Shown one piece after another: positions 17,613 through 26,529 of a stretch of DNA of 64,000 nucleotides (its first letter is position 1; each line of letters starts with the position of its first letter). The notes beneath the pieces are model-generated. The model ran no database searches. It saw only the letters and a list, made by a program, of their open reading frames with translations, and was not told the DNA's origin. The DNA lies in the NCBI RefSeq assembly GCF_028279465.1, contig NZ_JANQNS010000018.1:1-64000 (forward strand), given 5' to 3'. Both the position numbers and the translations under genes were made by a program. The DNA is from Parasphingopyxis sp. (lineage in GTDB: Bacteria > Pseudomonadota > Alphaproteobacteria > Sphingomonadales > Sphingomonadaceae).

Positions 17613-18671
17613 CTATGTTCCGTTGTCCGGGAAGTTCTGCGCCGAAAAGACCGAATCCGCCGGAAGCGTTTGCAGACCGATCAGATTGCCGTCCGGATCG
17701 CGGCCGAAGATTATCTCCCCGCCGTCGAGCGGCGCCGCTTCGGTAACGATCTCGCCGCCCGCGTCTACCAGGCGCTCACGCGCGGCGTCGATGTCCGAAA
17801 CATCGAACACGATCATGTTGTAACCGGGTGCGTCCAGCGGCCGGGGTTCAGACGGCCGCTCGGTAGGGTGGCTATGATATTGGAAAATCTCGATTTCGAG
17901 GTTGCGCAGCTGGAACCAAGCCATTTCCAGCTCGCTGCCCGCGAGGCCCGACACCATGTCTATGGTCTCGCCCGAAACGGCCCGGAGCCAGCCGACATGG
18001 CGCGGCTCCTGCCCGCCGAGAAAGGCCGAATAGAAATCGATCATGCGATCGAGGTCGGGGGTGGCCAGCGAAACATGCCGCACGCGATAGTCGTTTCTCG
18101 GCGGCTCGGGCAGGGCCAGGGCCGCGAGATCAACCTCTTCGATCTCGGTGATGATCCCGCTGGGGTCCGTGACATAGCCGTAGCGGACCGGGTTCTCGTC
18201 GTTGAGCTGGACAAGGTCCTCATGTCCGATCGGTGTAGCGCCGGCCGCGAGAATGCGTGCATAGACGTTAGTTTCCTGGGCGACCTGAAAGCATATATGG
18301 GCGATGCCGGGGCCTTGCACCGGCACTGCGGATGCAGCTGCGCCCTCGCGTGAGCGCCCAGTAAAGGCCATCAGGCGCAACTGGGTGTTGGTCCTGCGCA
18401 GCAGTCGCGTTTCGATCGCTCCATCGCCGGCGCCCGGCAGGCTCGCCAGCGCATTGCCCGCCGCCAAACTGCTGTCGTCGAGCGTCTCGGCTGACACGGA
18501 GTCCCGATAATAGGCTTCGGCCGCGTCGAGATCGTCCACGGTCACGCCGATATAGCTGACGCCGCGAATAACCGGATCCGGTTCCCATGGCGCGGGCTGG
18601 CCGCTCAGCATTCCGCATCCTGCGAGCACGAAGCTCGCGGAAAGAGCGATCGCCTTTCTCAAAATAGTCAT
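17613..18671 (-). CDS. Exported VOC-family (glyoxalase-fold) lipoprotein
   Basis: The protein has 352 residues from ATG 18671, which follows GAGAGGGACAGA. The N-terminus is a lipoprotein signal ending in VLAGC. Two VOC modules follow: about residues 45-165 (SYIGVTVDDLDAAEAYYRDS) and about 190-340 (VRHVSLATPDLDRMIDFYSA, with FGRDPDGNLIGL at the end). VOC enzymes use a metal to isomerise, cleave or open rings, and are usually cytoplasmic, so a membrane-anchored one outside the cytoplasm is unusual. It is first in VOC-SDR-PQQ dehydrogenase and is divergent from a TonB receptor. The reaction is unknown. Confidence 0.85.
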   Translation of the reverse strand: MTILRKAIALSASFVLAGCGMLSGQPAPWEPDPVIRGVSYIGVTVDDLDAAEAYYRDSVSAETLDDSSLAAGNALASLPGAGDGAIETRLLRRTNTQLRLMAFTGRSREGAAASAVPVQGPGIAHICFQVAQETNVYARILAAGATPIGHEDLVQLNDENPVRYGYVTDPSGIITEIEEVDLAALALPEPPRNDYRVRHVSLATPDLDRMIDFYSAFLGGQEPRHVGWLRAVSGETIDMVSGLAGSELEMAWFQLRNLEIEIFQYHSHPTERPSEPRPLDAPGYNMIVFDVSDIDAARERLVDAGGEIVTEAAPLDGGEIIFGRDPDGNLIGLQTLPADSVFSAQNFPDNGT

Positions 18672-18783
18672 TCTGTCCCTCTCCCCGCCCTTCCTGTCTG
18701 TCGAGGCCGCCATGCCGGTCTGCGCCGGACGGGCAAATTTCGCAACGGGCTGCGCAAACCGCGTCTCAATAATCATGAAATGC

Positions 18784-18854
18784 ACTATTAGTCAAATTAA
18801 AAGCTTTTCAAACCGGTAAAAATGTATATAGACCGACTTAAAGGGACAAATAGT
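18784..18854. promoter_or_regulatory. Inverted pair of 17-bp sites between the VOC operon and the TonB receptor gene
   Basis: ACTATTAGTCAAATTAA (18784-18800) and, on the other strand, ACTATTTGTCCCTTTAA (18838-18854) agree at 13 of 17 positions and point towards each other. A TATATA stretch near 18825 lies between them. The second site ends 23 bases before the receptor start. The TetR gene at 21405, encoded beyond the receptor, is the natural candidate to bind them. This is my reading; no binding is shown. Confidence 0.45.
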
Positions 18855-18877
18855 CCATTAAGATTCTGGGAGGGGTC

Positions 18878-21313
18878 ATGACCATCATCGGCAAAAAAAC
18901 AGCGAAATTTTCTCTACTTGGCAGTGCCGCAGCGCTGTCCTTCACCGCCTATGCGACGCCTGCATTTGCGCAGACCGGCGGCGCCGATGTAGCGGATTCA
19001 TCGCTCGCATCGGCAAATTCCAACGTCATCATCGTGACGGCGCAGAAACGGGATGAGGACATTCAGGATGTTCCGATCGCGATTTCCGCGTTCAGCAGCG
19101 ATATCATCGATGACAAAGTGATCGATGATGCGGTCGATCTGAGCTTTTCGGTTCCGAATCTCACGCTCGACACGTTCGGCGCTTCGCTTCGCGGTGTCGG
19201 CAATCTGGCGATCTCCGCGACGTCGGAATCCGGCCTCGGCTACCATGTCAACGGCGTCTATATCGGCAACGCCGCCACCGAGGCCGAATATTTCGATATC
19301 GAGCGGATCGAGGTGCTGCGCGGGCCGCAGGGCACGCTCTACGGCCGCAATACGACAGCCGGCGTTCTCAACATCATCACACGTCGGCCGACCGACGAGT
19401 TCGAAGGCTATGTCACGGCCGGCTATGGCAATTTCAACTCGGTCGATGTCCGTGGTGCGATCAACGTGCCGCTGGCCGACGGGTTCGCGACGCGCGTCGC
19501 GGGCTTCTATCTGAACCGGGACGGCTATGCGACGAACCTGTTTACCGGCAACGATGTGGACGATCGGGACATGTACGGTATTCGCAGCAGCACCCGGCTT
19601 GAGTTCGGTGACACGCGCGCCGACCTGATCGTCTCCTATTTCCGAGAGAATGACCGGCGGCTGCCGCGCACCAAGGTTCTGTGCGAACCCGATCTGGCGC
19701 TCGGTTGTTCACCCCTGCAGGTCGGGTTCGGTGTACCCGATTCGCGTAACACACTGTACAACACATTGGGTGCGCTCACGGGCACCATCGCTACGGGCTT
19801 TGGGCCGGCCGCAGTCAATTTCTACGCGGACAGCTTCAACCCCTCCGATACCCGATTGCTCAACGAGGATGTCGATCCGACTTATTTCGTCGAGGAGTGG
19901 AACGCATCGCTTGAGATCAGCCATGATTTCGGCGACCTCACCCTGACCTCTTTGACGGGCTATCAGGAAATCGAACGCGAAGCGTTTAAGGATTTCGACC
20001 GGTTCGTTCCGTCGCTGGGTTTGACGGGGCCGGTCACATTCGACTTTTTCGCCAATGGCAACCCGATCACCACGAACAGCATTCTGGCGGGCCGCCGAGA
20101 CATGAGCGAGGGGCGGCAATATTTTCAGGAACTGCGCCTGGCTTCCGATTTCACCGGGCCGTTTAACTTCCTGATCGGCGGCAACTATTATGACCGGCGC
20201 AGCTCGTCTTCAGCGGACTTTACGCATGTGACGATCGCCGCCCGGCAGCAGCAGCTCGGCCTCAGCGATGTGTTCGATTCCGTACTGATCGAATCCAATC
20301 CAGTCACAACCGAATCCTTTGGGATCTTCGGCGAAATCTATGTCGACCTGTCCGACGACACCCGTTTCACCGGAGGTCTGCGCTATTCGCATGACGACAA
20401 GACGATCCAGACCCGCCAGATCTTCTTCAACCCGCAACCCGATGGCAGCGCGCCGCCCTTCACTTTCGGCGAGTTCCAGCGCGGCGTGTTCACGGGTCGC
20501 GCCGTGCTCGATCACCGCTTCTCACCCGATTTGCTCGGCTATGTAAGCCTGTCGCGCGGCTACAAGGCGGGCGGTATCAACCCGGGCGAAGTCGGCGTGG
20601 AAACCGCCGGTTTCGACCCCGAGTTCCTCAATGCCTTCGAAGTCGGGCTGCGCGGCACGACGAGCGACGGTTCGTTCAGCGCCAATGTCTCGGCCTTCTA
20701 CTATGACTATGAAGACCTGCAGATCGGCCAGACATCCCGGTCGGCGGCACTGACCGTCAACAGCGACGCCGAGGTCTTCGGCGTGGAAGCGGAGTTCGTC
20801 GTCCGCCCCAGCGATCGTTGGCAGTTGGACGGCAGCATCTCCTATCTCAATACCGAGGTGATCGATTTTCAGTCGATCGACGAGACCGATCCGCTCGCGA
20901 CAGCACCCGGAGCGGTTGTTGCGGAGGTCACACCGGCCGGCGCGCTACAGAATCTCGATGGCAACGCGCTACCATTCTCGCCGGACTTTTCGCTCGCGAT
21001 CGGCGTGCAATATGAGATACCGATCGGCGACTGGACGCTGACGCCGCGTATCGACCATTATATGCAAAGCGCGTTCACCTCTTCGATATTCAACAAGCCT
21101 GTCGATGAATTCGACGGGTACAGCCAGACTGACGTCAAGCTGCTGCTGGCTTCGAACGACGGGCGATGGGAAATTCGCGGCTATGTGAAGAATCTCTTCA
21201 ACAATGACGACATCACGCGGGTCCTGCCTGCCGGCCGGCTGGTCGGGCGGTTCCGCGAAGTCGTGATCCTCGAACCGCGCACCTATGGCATCGAGGCGAC
21301 GATCCGCTTCTGA
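18878..21313 (+). CDS. TonB-dependent receptor
   Basis: An 811-residue outer-membrane receptor with a signal peptide (to about residue 30, ending AFAQ), a TonB-box-like VIIVTAQKRDEDIQDVPIAI, a plug with VLRGPQGTLYGRNTTAGVLN, and a barrel ending in EATIRF. This is the large sphingomonad receptor subfamily whose members import varied carbon compounds rather than siderophores only. It is divergent from the VOC-SDR-PQQ dehydrogenase operon, so it probably takes up the compound that this operon processes. It is preceded by a strong GGGAGGGG ribosome site and followed by a terminator. Confidence 0.93.
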   Translation: MTIIGKKTAKFSLLGSAAALSFTAYATPAFAQTGGADVADSSLASANSNVIIVTAQKRDEDIQDVPIAISAFSSDIIDDKVIDDAVDLSFSVPNLTLDTFGASLRGVGNLAISATSESGLGYHVNGVYIGNAATEAEYFDIERIEVLRGPQGTLYGRNTTAGVLNIITRRPTDEFEGYVTAGYGNFNSVDVRGAINVPLADGFATRVAGFYLNRDGYATNLFTGNDVDDRDMYGIRSSTRLEFGDTRADLIVSYFRENDRRLPRTKVLCEPDLALGCSPLQVGFGVPDSRNTLYNTLGALTGTIATGFGPAAVNFYADSFNPSDTRLLNEDVDPTYFVEEWNASLEISHDFGDLTLTSLTGYQEIEREAFKDFDRFVPSLGLTGPVTFDFFANGNPITTNSILAGRRDMSEGRQYFQELRLASDFTGPFNFLIGGNYYDRRSSSSADFTHVTIAARQQQLGLSDVFDSVLIESNPVTTESFGIFGEIYVDLSDDTRFTGGLRYSHDDKTIQTRQIFFNPQPDGSAPPFTFGEFQRGVFTGRAVLDHRFSPDLLGYVSLSRGYKAGGINPGEVGVETAGFDPEFLNAFEVGLRGTTSDGSFSANVSAFYYDYEDLQIGQTSRSAALTVNSDAEVFGVEAEFVVRPSDRWQLDGSISYLNTEVIDFQSIDETDPLATAPGAVVAEVTPAGALQNLDGNALPFSPDFSLAIGVQYEIPIGDWTLTPRIDHYMQSAFTSSIFNKPVDEFDGYSQTDVKLLLASNDGRWEIRGYVKNLFNNDDITRVLPAGRLVGRFREVVILEPRTYGIEATIRF

Positions 21314-21344
21314 CAGCTGGGCGCCCCGAAAAATGCTCCCCTCG

Positions 21345-21374
21345 GACCCGGCCTTTGTAGCCGGGTTCTTTTTT
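21345..21374 (+). terminator. Rho-independent terminator after the TonB receptor gene
   Basis: An inverted repeat GACCCGGC / GCCGGGTT with a 7-base loop is followed by TTCTTTTTT. It lies about 30 bases after the receptor stop and before the convergent TetR gene. Confidence 0.85.
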
Positions 21375-21404
21375 GGACGATAGCGGTCACGTGCGCCGGC
21401 GTGG

Positions 21405-22034
21405 CTAGCGTTTCAACTTGCGTTTGCGGATCATGTAATCGTCGCGGATACCGTTGACGGAGCCGATGATCATCGAGACCGTGATGTCCACCAGCTCCTC
21501 CATGTCGATCTCGTGGCGCAGCAGATAGGATCCCGCTGCGGATGGCACACCGAAAGAAATATCGGTCACCGCACGGGCCGTCGCCATCGGAATATCGAAG
21601 TTCTTGTTCACGATCGTTGCGAGATATTCGACCGACGTTTCGCGATCGAAATCGGTTGGATCGGCGGTTTCCGATATGGCGGGATCGGCCTGAAGCCGTT
21701 CGATCAACAGGCCCTTTTTTGCGATATTACCAAGATAGGTTTTAGTGATGCCGCGAACGAGTTCCTCGAAGGTTTCAGCTGCTTCGGCGGCGGCGAACTG
21801 CGTCCGGCGCAGCACCGACAATTCCCGCTCGAGCAACTCTCTTAGCAGTTCGTTGATACTCTCGAAATACTTGTAGATCAGAGATTTGCTTACACCCGCA
21901 TGTTTTGCCACACGCTCCATGGTCAGTTGCCAGATACCCTCCCGCTCGACCATATCGGCTGCGGCGTCAAGGATCATCGAGCGCCTGACTTCCGGCGAGA
22001 ATCGCCTCTGCGGTTTCGCTTTACTGCTAGCCAT
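21405..22034 (-). CDS. TetR/AcrR family transcriptional regulator
   Basis: A 209-residue regulator. ATG 22034 is chosen because the protein then starts with a short basic tail and RRSMILDAAADMVEREG; the frame extends 23 codons further up without family character. The helix-turn-helix is VAKHAGVSKSLIYKYFESIN. The ligand domain is unassigned. Its position next to the receptor and the VOC operon makes it the likely repressor of that divergent pair. Its recognition helix (KSLIYKYF) differs from that of the two TetR proteins further right (KPVVYSHF). Confidence 0.9.
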   Translation of the reverse strand: MASSKAKPQRRFSPEVRRSMILDAAADMVEREGIWQLTMERVAKHAGVSKSLIYKYFESINELLRELLERELSVLRRTQFAAAEAAETFEELVRGITKTYLGNIAKKGLLIERLQADPAISETADPTDFDRETSVEYLATIVNKNFDIPMATARAVTDISFGVPSAAGSYLLRHEIDMEELVDITVSMIIGSVNGIRDDYMIRKRKLKR

Positions 22035-22242
22035 CAACAGTAGGTTCTGATTGCCATTCCGATGATGAGTCAATCGGTAGCACTCGGCAGAACTTGTTGG
22101 CAATATGACCGTTGATTGACCCGCCTATCGAACAGCCCATCAATGGCCGGCGGATCGGAACAAATGCTATTTCTGATGCAGGACCCGCTTGAGCATATGG
22201 CTCGCGTTAGGATTACGCGGTGATACCGAAATGATAAGGGTC

Positions 22243-22360
22243 TGGCGGAGAGGGTGGGATTCACAATTGGCAGCTACACCATTGAAATAGAACCGCTATC
22301 TATATCTACTGTTGGCTCAATGCCATATTCGATACCACGTTAGACTTTTTTTGGTGAGAC
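22243..22360 (-). repeat. tRNA-Ser 3'-end repeat, copy 2 (attachment-site-like)
   Basis: The minus strand reads GAATCCCACCCTCTCCGCCA, a clean tRNA-Ser 3' end with G discriminator and CCA, but no tRNA body. To the right on the plus strand come CATTGAAATA at 22280 (37 bases in, as in copy 1), GATACCAC at 22331 and a T-rich stretch ending TGAGAC at 22355. The sequence to its left bears no similarity to that left of the other copies. Confidence 0.65.
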
Positions 22361-22677
22361 CGTGATGTTCCCTTCCGCAAGATGAGAACCAATTGTTGAT
22401 GTGCCTCGGTTTAACGCTGTTTGACTAAAGACGGATAAACACTCTACCACTTTGGACAGAAACTACCTAAGCCAGATACTTCCGGCTTCCGGGCGCGGAT
22501 GAGTTCGGCAAGCAAGGCTCATGTGCGTAGTATCTCCGTGCTCAACGTCGAGTTTTCCAGAATAGTAGATTGTCGCGGATGACGATTGTCAACTTCACCA
22601 GCGTTAGAACAATATAATCAAACGCGATGATCCGCGTGCGGATGTAACGGCCCCAGTTTCAGTGCCATGGCCTTCCG
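22361..22677. other. Intergenic, AT-richer stretch before the end of yeiH
   Basis: I see no gene or RNA here. Base composition falls towards AT compared with both flanks, and the AT-rich character continues into the 3' end of the yeiH-type gene. The TetR gene on the left side (start 22034) has its promoter in 22035-22242. Confidence 0.4.
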
Positions 22678-23691
22678 TCAGTGAATGTTAAAAACATACA
22701 CAAAGATGATAGAACAGAATAAAGAAAAAAGCGAAACTATGCTGATTTGTATAAGTATTTTTGAACTTGAAAACAAAGAATTCCTTATATCCATTCTCAA
22801 GCCAATTCCTGCTATAGCCATCAGAAAGCAAAAATGCGCGACTTCTCGGAGAAAATACAGAAGCTCCGTTGGCACCTTTCCTGTCGAGGAAATCCCCGCC
22901 ATTATAAGAAATCCGACTAAGAAACTGGGAATCGGGTATCGAAACTGCACATGGTTCGAGGAGTGGCCAGAGCGCTGAATAAAAAAATAGAGAATGGGCG
23001 CAAGCCACAGTATCCGCAGTAACTTGGCGGTAGTTGATATCTCCTCCGTGCCGCTTCCGAAAATCAGGCCTGCGCCGACAGCGTGTACCATTTCATGCAG
23101 AGAGGTACCGAAGAACAGTCCCGCCGATGTCGGGTTCAGTGACAGAGCTTCAGCTATCTCCGGATATGCAAGCATCGCGATGCTGCCGACGATCGTTACG
23201 ATAGCAATGATGACCGCAATTTCATTCTGGCGGTTGCGACTGTTTTTCAATGTAGCCGATACGGCAAGAATCGCCGAAGCCCCGCAGATCGCTACCCCTA
23301 CGGAGCCCAAGAGTGATGTCGAATAGTCCAGTTTCAATCGCCGCCCAATCGCCATACCGAGACCAAGCGACATCAATGTCGTCAACGAAATGACGACAAT
23401 GGCTAGCGGACCGATGCCAACAATCTCACCCACGGTAAGCTGGGCGCCTAGCAGCACGATACCAAGGCGCAAAATCGTCGTGCCGGAGAGATCGAATCCC
23501 TCTTGTAGAGACTGACGAGAAACCAGCGGAGCCAGCAGTATTGCCAGGGCAAGCGCAGCGGGAATAGCAGGCCAGCTCGTCAGCCGATCGAATAACTCGG
23601 CAAGCAGCGCTATGCCAGCGCAGACAGTCAGTCCGGGAAGGACTCTCACAGGATGGCGCGCTGCTTGCAAAGCTGCGGGGATTGAGGGCAT
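22678..23691 (-). CDS. yeiH: YeiH/UPF0324-family putative sulfate exporter
   Basis: A 337-residue polytopic membrane protein with about ten hydrophobic segments. GTTILRLGIVLLGAQLT, LLGSVGVAICGASAILAVSA and GTSLHEMVHAVGAG are the conserved stretches of the UPF0324 family, members of which are proposed to export sulfate or sulfite-derived anions (for example next to taurine and cysteate degradation genes). The last ~90 residues are encoded in strikingly AT-rich DNA, unlike the rest of the window. The start ATG 23691 lies inside the upstream small gene and has no good ribosome site, so translation may depend on that gene. Confidence 0.85.
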   Translation of the reverse strand: MPSIPAALQAARHPVRVLPGLTVCAGIALLAELFDRLTSWPAIPAALALAILLAPLVSRQSLQEGFDLSGTTILRLGIVLLGAQLTVGEIVGIGPLAIVVISLTTLMSLGLGMAIGRRLKLDYSTSLLGSVGVAICGASAILAVSATLKNSRNRQNEIAVIIAIVTIVGSIAMLAYPEIAEALSLNPTSAGLFFGTSLHEMVHAVGAGLIFGSGTEEISTTAKLLRILWLAPILYFFIQRSGHSSNHVQFRYPIPSFLVGFLIMAGISSTGKVPTELLYFLREVAHFCFLMAIAGIGLRMDIRNSLFSSSKILIQISIVSLFSLFCSIIFVYVFNIH

Positions 23692-23954
23692 TCGCGTTTT
23701 TTGGAGAACGAGCCGGAGACCTGGAACACATCGGGGGCGTCAAGAAAAGAGCCGGCTTTGTCGCAAAAGCTACCCAGCAACCTGACTACAGGAGGGCGAT
23801 TGGGGACCGCGAAGCCAGGTCCGCCGACTGCAAGCGTCTCAACCTCTGGCTTGACCGTGCGGATATGGCCAAATCCGCATGGCACGCCCTTGAGCGCTTC
23901 AAATGACTTGATATGCTTATCAGGCCACAAGACATCGCCGGATATATAATCCAT
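23646..23954 (-). CDS. Hypothetical protein of 102 residues
   Basis: The ATG at 23954 follows AGAGGAG at ideal distance, the best sign that this is a gene. The product begins MDYISGDVLWPDKHIKSFEA and ends in a cysteine-containing basic tail. I recognise no domain, signal or membrane segment. It overlaps the yeiH start by 46 bases, so the pair is probably translated in a coupled way. Its C-terminus reads less like folded protein than its N-terminus, so it could be the stump of a longer gene cut by the arrival of yeiH. Confidence 0.45.
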   Translation of the reverse strand: MDYISGDVLWPDKHIKSFEALKGVPCGFGHIRTVKPEVETLAVGGPGFAVPNRPPVVRLLGSFCDKAGSFLDAPDVFQVSGSFSKKRECPQSPQLCKQRAIL

Positions 23955-24053
23955 TTGTCGACTCCTCTCAGACCACATTGGCCGGCTCTCTAACCTTCGA
24001 AGTGGTCCGCTTTTCCGGGATATGTTGGAATATGATGCTCTGGCAGGATGGCT

Positions 24054-25448
24054 TTAGGACGGCATGAGTGGCTCGATCGCGGGCAGTCGGAAACCGCCGT
24101 CTAGCAACGTGCCACGCGGCCGATAAGCTCGGAAAACAAGGCGGAACGGACCATCCGGCGCCGGCAACCACAGGCTGTTGGCATCGGCTGGCTGATCGGT
24201 TTGTATGCGGATGTCGATCGGTCCCTCGCCGGTGTTGCCGGCACCCGGAGTAAACGAGCCTATCGCATATCGGTCGAGCGGATTTTCGACGAAGAATAGC
24301 CGGCCGCCCGGCTCGATCCGATACATGCTCATCGACCAGAAGGCGTCGACCGGAATATCTCGCGGCAGGCGCAACCGGTAACGGCGCTCGCCATCCAATG
24401 CGACCCCGCCGGCGTCCTCGGTCGAGGATATGTAGATTGCCTCCTCACGCGGCAATGCACCGAGGCCACCAAGGGCAACACGCGCACGGTAGAGATCATC
24501 CTCGCCGAAGTCGCCCATACCAGGTGCCGGATAAAGCCAGCCGCGATCAGACGTACCGGTCGCCGCTATCCCACCGGATATCTCGTCATGGAGTTGCGGC
24601 AGCAAGGTGCGCCACATGACCTGTAGTTCGCCATCCAGCCCACCGAAGCCGGCGCCGCGCGGATCAAGGCCGACATGTGCGAGCGGCGCCAGCCGATCGA
24701 TCCAGCCGGACGGCAAAGGGGCACGGGCAAGTGCGGCGTTGAAGATGGCGAGCAGATTTTCCGGATCCCGGCTATCGACCGGCAATGGCATATCCCAATC
24801 TGTCTGCGCAGTCCGTTCTCCGACTGGCGCCAACGCGATGCGCGTCTGCGCGGACAGTGCCGCATCGAGATCGTCCGTACCGCGCACAAGCACGCGCCAG
24901 ATCGCCCAAACATCGTTGGTCCGCGCACGAACGATGGCACGGTCTTCAGGAAACGGCCCACGCCATTCGGGACCAACGATGAGATAGCGCCCGCCCTCTT
25001 CCGGGTCATGGCGCAGCACGGCGAAGTTGTCGGTCGACAGGTCAAGCAGTGCGAGCGAATGGTAACGATCGAGCGGCGGAATCGTTACCGCGACCGGCCC
25101 GTCGCGCAGGTCCAACCACCCACCTGCATAGAGCGTGTCGTTATTCGGTGTCGTAACGTTGCGGTGGCGATGGTCGGCGAGAACGCGCCGATGGGCGAGA
25201 AAGTTGATCGCGGGACGGCCGACATCCAGCGCGCGGCGATAGGCGCGGTATTTCGTCCTGACCATCTCGTAGACAGGAAAGCCGAACAGGAAGGCGTCTC
25301 GTATCGCTTCGCGCGGATCGGTCGATGTCGCCGCCCGGAGTTTTCGTACATGAGCCAGCATCAGCATGGCAGTGGCACAGCCGATGACACCGCGCCGCGA
25401 CAACGAAAACGCCCGACCTGTATCCGTCACTTGGAAGTTACCGGTCAT
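24054..25448 (-). CDS. DUF1254/DUF1214 domain-containing exported protein
   Basis: A 464-residue protein starting at ATG 25448 after GGCAGGAGATGCC. The N-terminus carries SRRGVIGCATAMLMLAHV, a twin-arginine-like export signal. The DUF1254 part begins around residue 50 (AIRDAFLFGFPVYEMVRTKY, TPNNDTLYAGGWLDL) and the DUF1214 part occupies the C-terminal third (SMYRIEPGGRLFFVENPLDR). The function of these domains is not established. It is divergent from the hydrolase-like gene at 25670, and the operator at 25618-25639 lies between them, nearer the latter. Confidence 0.85.
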   Translation of the reverse strand: MTGNFQVTDTGRAFSLSRRGVIGCATAMLMLAHVRKLRAATSTDPREAIRDAFLFGFPVYEMVRTKYRAYRRALDVGRPAINFLAHRRVLADHRHRNVTTPNNDTLYAGGWLDLRDGPVAVTIPPLDRYHSLALLDLSTDNFAVLRHDPEEGGRYLIVGPEWRGPFPEDRAIVRARTNDVWAIWRVLVRGTDDLDAALSAQTRIALAPVGERTAQTDWDMPLPVDSRDPENLLAIFNAALARAPLPSGWIDRLAPLAHVGLDPRGAGFGGLDGELQVMWRTLLPQLHDEISGGIAATGTSDRGWLYPAPGMGDFGEDDLYRARVALGGLGALPREEAIYISSTEDAGGVALDGERRYRLRLPRDIPVDAFWSMSMYRIEPGGRLFFVENPLDRYAIGSFTPGAGNTGEGPIDIRIQTDQPADANSLWLPAPDGPFRLVFRAYRPRGTLLDGGFRLPAIEPLMPS

Positions 25449-25617
25449 CTGGCATCTCCTGCCGAAAACCGAAAGATCACAGAACCCATCTTTTTCCACA
25501 CAGCACTACGTCCACCAGCCAATGACCCCGGTCCGTCAATATCTACGAGTCGAACTAACCGGTCACCAGTTCGGTCACATACGAACCGATCGGGCTCGGG
25601 CGGCTGCCCCCCCTTCA

Positions 25618-25639
25618 CTATATACGTATACGTATATAG
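25618..25639. promoter_or_regulatory. Regulon operator A (perfect palindrome)
   Basis: A perfect 22-bp inverted repeat with core ATATACG-TATA-CGTATAT (25620-25637). It lies 30 bases before the hydrolase-like gene and in the same divergent region as the DUF1254 gene. It is the most symmetrical of nine related sites. Two ACCGGTCAC-type repeats flank it (about 25558 and 25644), of unknown meaning. Confidence 0.75.
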
Positions 25640-25669
25640 ATGTAACCGGTCACAGGCAAGGAGAAGGGC

Positions 25670-26491
25670 ATGACCAGCGCAGAAATCAAATTGACGGAAG
25701 AAACTGGCAATCCGGTGCTGGCCCTTGTTCGGATGGCGGCACCCGAGATGGGTCTGTGGGAGCGTGCGGCGACGTTACTCGAACGCGATTTCCGGCTCGC
25801 TTTTGTAGAGCTGGCACCCGCGGTCCTGCTTGATCCCGCTGAAGCAGACCCGCTCGCGCGCTATGCGGACGACCTTTGCGCCTCGCTCGCCGAGAGGGGT
25901 ATCGACCAGTTCCATCTTTATGGCTGGACCGGCGGCGCCCAAGTGGCGCTCAAATGCGCGCTTCGCCATGCCGGAGCGGTGCGGACCGTTGTGTCGACAG
26001 GCGGGCTTTTCGAACCCGCACAATCGCCGATGATGACGCTCGCCGCCGATGTCGTGCGGCTCGTCCTGCGGGAGGCTTCGCTCGAATTTTATACGCGGTA
26101 CTGGATCGCTTCGGGCCTCACTCCTGATTTTTACGACCGCAATACCGAACTGATCGACACCCTTGTTCGCCGGCGGCTTGAGGCAGACGAGGGTCGCCTC
26201 GACGGAGAGCGAGTCATCCATTGGATCGACGCACAACTCGCGACGACCATTGCACGCGAGGAAGCAAATCGGATCGGCTGCCCGGTGCTGCTGCTCGAAC
26301 CCGGTTTCGGTGTCTGGCCGCCGCTCAGCGTTGCCCACAACCTTGCAGCTGAATTACCCGATGCCGAACTGGCTGTTGTAGAGGGGCTCGGCGCAATGAT
26401 GCTATTCGAAGATCCCGACGCAGCTCTTGCTCCAGCCTTCGATTTCTGGCGCCGAAATGATGCGACCGGCGTCCGGGACGCAAACCCATAG
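25670..26491 (+). CDS. Alpha/beta-hydrolase-fold protein lacking the catalytic triad
   Basis: A 273-residue cytoplasmic protein with the strand-helix pattern of an alpha/beta hydrolase. The nucleophile elbow reads YGWTGGAQ, threonine where serine is expected. The usual histidine segment (GxGHxxxxExP) reads GLGAMMLFEDP with alanine in its place, and the acid-turn segment LLLEPGFGVWPP has no aspartate at the usual position. It is therefore probably not a normal esterase. It is followed after 38 bases by a TetR gene in the same direction and preceded by operator A. A role as ligand-binding or sensory partner is possible but unproven. Confidence 0.75.
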   Translation: MTSAEIKLTEETGNPVLALVRMAAPEMGLWERAATLLERDFRLAFVELAPAVLLDPAEADPLARYADDLCASLAERGIDQFHLYGWTGGAQVALKCALRHAGAVRTVVSTGGLFEPAQSPMMTLAADVVRLVLREASLEFYTRYWIASGLTPDFYDRNTELIDTLVRRRLEADEGRLDGERVIHWIDAQLATTIAREEANRIGCPVLLLEPGFGVWPPLSVAHNLAAELPDAELAVVEGLGAMMLFEDPDAALAPAFDFWRRNDATGVRDANP

Positions 26492-26529
26492 CTGGCATGG
26501 ATCGGGCTATGCGCCTATAAAACAGCGCC

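Noticed and set aside
1715-22262. Complete tRNA-Ser genes at the three repeats
   Set aside because: Only the last 20-23 bases of the tRNA are present; D-arm, anticodon and variable arm are missing to the right of each.
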